From contig JBFPJN010000003.1 of assembly GCA_040839025.1 (NCBI GenBank), forward strand, positions 124,001 to 188,000: a stretch of DNA of 64,000 nt. The letters run 5' to 3'. The stretch comes from Alphaproteobacteria bacterium LSUCC0719. GTDB taxonomy: Bacteria; Pseudomonadota; Alphaproteobacteria; Puniceispirillales; Puniceispirillaceae. Shown piece by piece: positions 60,601 through 64,000 of the stretch. Positions within the stretch are counted from its first letter, which is position 1. The number at the start of each line of letters is the position of its first letter. The position numbers and the translations under genes are program-made. A model generated the notes under the pieces. It was not told the DNA's origin, made no database searches, and saw nothing but the letters and a program-made list of their open reading frames with translations.

Positions 60601-62135
60601 ACTGTGCTGCCTGGCACCGGGTCTTTTAATATCAGGCTGGTCGTTGATCTGGATGATTCGAAGAAGCCATCATCATTTTGCAGGTAAATAGGATTGCTGT
60701 AATTCCGCTTCAGATAGACATCTTTCAAACCGTCACCGTCCAGATCTTTGACAACAATCATGGAGGTTCTGCTCCAAATCAAAGGCTCATCCTCCTCCAC
60801 CTTTTCGATAAAGCTTTTGAACTTCAAGTTGCCACCCTCATTCTTGAAATATCCGACATATGATCCGCAGTATGTCTTGCCGCATTCGGATTTCCCTTGA
60901 ACGCTGAAAAATATATCCACGAACCCATCATCTTCAACATCCGCCGCCATGACGTATCCGATCTGTCGCATTTTGGCTGGCCAGCTTTTTGGGAACTCAA
61001 TGTCAATTTTTGCATTTGATGAATAGTGTCCGGTGCCATCACCAAGAAATACCGCTGGCTTCTTTCCCTCGAGACTTACCCACAAATCCAGATCCCCATC
61101 CGCATCAAGGTCGAATAATGTGCCGCCCCAGCTTCTATATCTGTCAGCGGAAAAGGAATTTAGCTTCAGACAAAATGAATGGGAAAAATTACCTTTTCCA
61201 TCATTGGAGAAGCAGTCAACCTGTGCGCCATCGCGCCCATTATTTCCCCCTAAATCTCCTGCAATGATGTCAATGTCACCATCATTATCGATATCCCCTG
61301 CAGAGGCCCAGTGCCTCAACGAGCGGACATTCATCCTTGGAGTGGTGAGCGCCAAATCTTCATACTTGCCGTTGCTTGACGACATCAACAAACTGTCCAT
61401 CGCGCCCTTATTCGCGCCCAAACCCCAAGTTGGAACATATATATCGTCTAATCCATCACCGTTGAAATCAGCAAAAATGGTCTTGCCCCCACTGGTGCGG
61501 GCGATCAATCTTTTGTCGCTTATCTCATCATCAACTGGTTTGCGAAATTGAATCGTCCTGTTGCTGACCCTTTCGGCGATCATCATAAAGGGTGCCACGG
61601 CCCAATCTTTACATTCGACCAGACCGCACATGTCATAATCACTGAGATATTCCTTCGCCACATTAGATGGCGTTCTGATACCGAACATGACCAAATCTGC
61701 TTTGCCATCACCATTCAGGTCAGGTTGGTACCATTTGGATGGCCAGGCATCGTAGTATCGTTGCGCCAGCTGAAACACAGCGCCGCTATCCAGCAAAAGA
61801 ATATTGGTCCGTTCAGCTTCCAGCCAATCGGATGTGGTTTTTTGTATGTGCTGTTTTGCGTTCACCGGTTTCGATGTTGCTGCCGTTTCCGACTGTTGGT
61901 CATGACTTTCAGCATTCCCGGTTTTTGCTGACGCCCCACCTATCTTGGCTGACGCTTCAAGTTCCTTCACTCTCGATTTCAGAGTGGCATTTTCCTGCAT
62001 GTAGAATTGGAGGAGGGTTTCAAGTTGCTCAATTTTTTTCTGCTCATCGCTTGCCGCTACACCCGCCATCAAACCAAAATAACAAATCAAGGCAGCGGCA
62101 AGTGCGAGGCAAAGATGTGTTCTCAAAGGGCCCAT
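60591..62135 (-). CDS. Secreted FG-GAP/VCBS repeat protein
   Basis: A 514-residue exported protein. The signal peptide spans about residues 1-27 (CLALAAALICYFGLMAGVAAS) and a short coiled coil about 30-65 (QKKIEQLETLLQFYMQENATLK). A beta-propeller follows with at least six calcium-binding blades of DxDxDG type: DLNGDGKADLVMFG, DFNGDGLDDIYV, DIDNDGDIDIIAG, DLDADGDLDLWV, DVEDDGFVDIFF and DLDGDGLKDVYL. Such propellers bind surface partners or polysaccharides. The ATG at 62135 starts the signal peptide. The gene is flanked by arms of a dispersed repeat, and its base use is AT-richer than the core, suggesting acquisition. Confidence 0.85.
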   Translation of the reverse strand: MGPLRTHLCLALAAALICYFGLMAGVAASDEQKKIEQLETLLQFYMQENATLKSRVKELEASAKIGGASAKTGNAESHDQQSETAATSKPVNAKQHIQKTTSDWLEAERTNILLLDSGAVFQLAQRYYDAWPSKWYQPDLNGDGKADLVMFGIRTPSNVAKEYLSDYDMCGLVECKDWAVAPFMMIAERVSNRTIQFRKPVDDEISDKRLIARTSGGKTIFADFNGDGLDDIYVPTWGLGANKGAMDSLLMSSSNGKYEDLALTTPRMNVRSLRHWASAGDIDNDGDIDIIAGDLGGNNGRDGAQVDCFSNDGKGNFSHSFCLKLNSFSADRYRSWGGTLFDLDADGDLDLWVSLEGKKPAVFLGDGTGHYSSNAKIDIEFPKSWPAKMRQIGYVMAADVEDDGFVDIFFSVQGKSECGKTYCGSYVGYFKNEGGNLKFKSFIEKVEEDEPLIWSRTSMIVVKDLDGDGLKDVYLKRNYSNPIYLQNDDGFFESSRSTTSLILKDPVPGSTVGD

Positions 62136-62487
62136 GATCAAATGATGCACACCAAATTGAGAAAGACAAATCCTCTGTGAGATTTGCCCGCCGCCACCTG
62201 ACCACTGACACATTTCAACGGCTATCCAATGGCCCATGCATGGGGTGGGTGTTGGGATATCAAAGGCAGTTCAGGTGAGGTATGAAGGTAACTATGCAAG
62301 TGAGATTCCAAGGATAACTGCAGGTCCAGCATATGGCTGGTGCCCATCCCGCATTCCGGGTGACAAGTGGTCAAAGATCTGTGCGCCGGAAGACAGGGCG
62401 CGCAACGGATCCGACATGTCGATCACTTGATCTTTTTTGCAAAACGGCGTCCCAATGCCATCAGGGCTTTTACAAGCGGTGCGCGCC
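62136..62487. other. Intergenic region with dispersed repeat right arm
   Basis: About 350 bases without a supported gene. 62229-62300 matches the right arm of the repeat at 58427-58500, with ATGGCCCATGCATGGGGTGG identical. TCAAAGATCTGTGCGCC at 62371-62387 is the inverse of 58350-58366. A 65-codon minus-strand frame (62292-62489) has no recognisable family and is not called. Confidence 0.5.
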
Positions 62488-64000
62488 ATGCCGGAACAGG
62501 TGGAATTCGACTATATCATCATTGGGGCCGGTTCGGCGGGATGTGTGCTGGCCGGCAAGCTCAGCGCGTCGGGCGAATTCGAGGTTCTGTTGCTGGAGGC
62601 GGGACCGCCGGACCGCAACCTGATGATCCATATTCCGGCCGGCGTCTATAGCGCCTATCGCAATCCGAAGATCAACTGGAACTATGCCAGCGCCGCAGAA
62701 CCGGCGCTGAATGGCCGGTCCATCTGGACGCCGCGCGGCAAGGTGCTGGGCGGGTCGTCATCAATCAATTCCATGGTGTATATGCGCGGCCACCCCAGCA
62801 ATTATGATGGCTGGGCGCGGGATTTCGACCTGCCGGCATGGAAATTTGAAAACTGCCTTCCCTATTTTCGCGCTGGTGAAACATCGGATCGCGGGGCGGA
62901 TTCCTGGCGCGGTGACAGCGGGCCGCTTCAGGTCAGCAAGAGCCGTCACCAGAGCCCGTTGATCGACGCATTCCTGGAAGCGGGCGCCGAAACAGGACAG
63001 GGACAGTCGGAGGATCTGAACGGCTACAGGCCGGAAGGGCTGAGCCGCCTTGATGCCACGATCGGCAACGGCCAGCGGTGCAGCGCGGCGGTGGCCTATC
63101 TGAAACCGGCGCGCGGGCGACGCAATCTGACGGTGCAGACAGGGGCAGCGGTGCGTCATGTCGGCGTCAGCGGCAACAGGGCGAATGAGGTACATTACCA
63201 GAAACGCGGGGTTGCCTGTACGGCGCGGGCCCGGCGCGAGGTGATTTTGTCCGGCGGGGCCATCAATTCACCGCAGATATTGCTGCGGTCCGGCATTGGC
63301 CCCGAGGACCATCTGCAGGCGGTCGGCATTGCAACAAAGGTCAGGCTGTCCGGCGTCGGCCGCAACCTGCAGGACCATCCGACCATGGTCCTGCAATTCG
63401 CGAGCAGGAAGGCCTTTGAAATGCATGGCCTCAACAATCCCCTGCAGAAGATTGGCGCCGGATGGAACTGGATGACACGGAGAGAGGGGATCGCCACCTC
63501 GCATATCTGGGAGGCGGGCGGTCTTGTCCGCAGCCATGACAACGCCGATTTGCCGGATATCCAGTATCATTTCAGTCCCACCGGATTTGCCGAAAAGGGC
63601 AACAGTTTCCGGGTGACGCAGGGCTTTTCATTCCATATCGACCTGCTGTATCCCCGCAGTCGCGGACGGGTCGAACTCGACCCCGGCGATCATTTCGGAA
63701 AGCCGGTGATCCGGTTCAACTATATGGATGACGCGGCTGACCTGACGGGCATCATGAATGGGGTGAAACAGGCGCGGGCGGTGACGCAGGCCCCCGCCTT
63801 TACCGGGCTGAATGGAGGCGAGACCGGGGCCATGGCGCGGGCGCGTACGGATGACGAGATCAAATCCGTTATCATGAATGAATGTGCCACCGACTATCAC
63901 CCGTCCTGCAGCTGTCGCATGGGATATGATGACGATGCGGTGGTGGATGAATGGGGCCGGGTGCATGGTGTCGAGGGGTTGCGCGTGGTCGATGCCTCAA
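62488..64000 (+). CDS. GMC-family oxidoreductase (choline/alcohol dehydrogenase-like), cut by window end
   Basis: 504 codons are present without a stop. The FAD-binding start is FDYIIIGAGSAGCVLAGKLS, followed by VLLLEAGP, GRSIWTPRGKVLGGSSSINSMVYMRGH (PROSITE GMC signature 1) and VILSGGAINSPQILLRSGIGP (signature 2). The late DYHPSCSCRMG carries the active-site histidine region. The remaining C-terminal FAD segment is missing by about 30 residues. It oxidises an alcohol such as choline or a long-chain or aromatic alcohol; the ligand is not clear. ATG at 62488 is preferred to one 11 codons upstream. Confidence 0.92.
   Translation, partial: MPEQVEFDYIIIGAGSAGCVLAGKLSASGEFEVLLLEAGPPDRNLMIHIPAGVYSAYRNPKINWNYASAAEPALNGRSIWTPRGKVLGGSSSINSMVYMRGHPSNYDGWARDFDLPAWKFENCLPYFRAGETSDRGADSWRGDSGPLQVSKSRHQSPLIDAFLEAGAETGQGQSEDLNGYRPEGLSRLDATIGNGQRCSAAVAYLKPARGRRNLTVQTGAAVRHVGVSGNRANEVHYQKRGVACTARARREVILSGGAINSPQILLRSGIGPEDHLQAVGIATKVRLSGVGRNLQDHPTMVLQFASRKAFEMHGLNNPLQKIGAGWNWMTRREGIATSHIWEAGGLVRSHDNADLPDIQYHFSPTGFAEKGNSFRVTQGFSFHIDLLYPRSRGRVELDPGDHFGKPVIRFNYMDDAADLTGIMNGVKQARAVTQAPAFTGLNGGETGAMARARTDDEIKSVIMNECATDYHPSCSCRMGYDDDAVVDEWGRVHGVEGLRVVDAS

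Noticed and set aside
62292-62489. 65-codon minus-strand frame upstream of the GMC gene
   Set aside because: No family recognised; overlaps the GMC start and repeat material.

Overview
The window reads as the chromosome of a moderately GC-rich, probably marine alphaproteobacterium. The supporting evidence is the ribosomal/translation cluster thrS-infC-rpmI-rplT-pheS-pheT, a gltD-gltB pair, a liv-type transporter with several aldehyde dehydrogenases, and a GMC oxidoreductase. A SAR116-like or Rhodospirillales-like identity is a guess from gene style only. No rRNA operon, CRISPR array or intact insertion sequence is visible.

Layout. (1) 1-19,240 is catabolism and uptake. It holds the start of a threonine dehydratase-like gene, a formylglycine-generating enzyme and a DMT exporter. 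A long minus-strand run follows: livK, livH, livM, livG, livF, aldehyde dehydrogenase, SDR, flotillin-like protein, aldehyde dehydrogenase, P450. A GntR/FCD regulator is divergent from livK and is followed by an FAD monooxygenase, an aldehyde dehydrogenase and an iron-type alcohol dehydrogenase. Three TGAATTCA palindromes in the gap between livK and the regulator are candidate operators. (2) 19,298-26,364 carries tRNA-Ser(GGA), an orphan pilin-like protein, lepA, leuA, a periplasmic sugar dehydrogenase and a DUF1640-like remnant. (3) 26,365-34,354 is the translation cluster, with an AT-richer NYN-domain gene between infC and rpmI and an apparent ATA start for infC. (4) 34,449-46,012 carries a glycosyltransferase, a hydrolase, a GST, a GNAT, gltB and gltD (in the order gltD then gltB), uppP and an NAD(P)-binding epimerase-like gene.

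(5) 46,233-58,285 is a roughly 12-kb genomic island in the 3' end of tRNA-Leu(CAG). It encodes a tyrosine integrase, an AlpA-type excisionase, a primase-polymerase, a RepA-like AAA ATPase and a likely replication origin rich in TGTTCA/TGAACA hairpins. It has three copies of a 16-bp attachment core. The outer two look like attL and attR. The middle one is inverted and carries both element arms, so it looks like an intact attP. The outer copies therefore flank two segments, each bounded by perfect inverted repeats (57 bp for segment A, 306 bp for segment B), and either segment could be inverted without changing its ends. Segment A carries a PlcP-like phosphoesterase and a glycosyltransferase fused to diacylglycerol kinase, which suggests phosphate-sparing membrane lipid remodelling. 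Segment B carries an OmpA/inverse-autotransporter barrel with no passenger, a 43-residue secreted peptide and a C-type-lectin/Ig-like secreted protein. The last two end in the same LGKPKC tail, encoded by an identical 22-bp sequence that also contains the start codon of the next reading frame.

(6) 58,286-64,000 holds a MAPEG protein, an agmatinase-family protein lacking one usual metal-binding histidine, a secreted FG-GAP protein flanked by arms of a dispersed repeat, and the beginning of a GMC oxidoreductase cut by the window edge.
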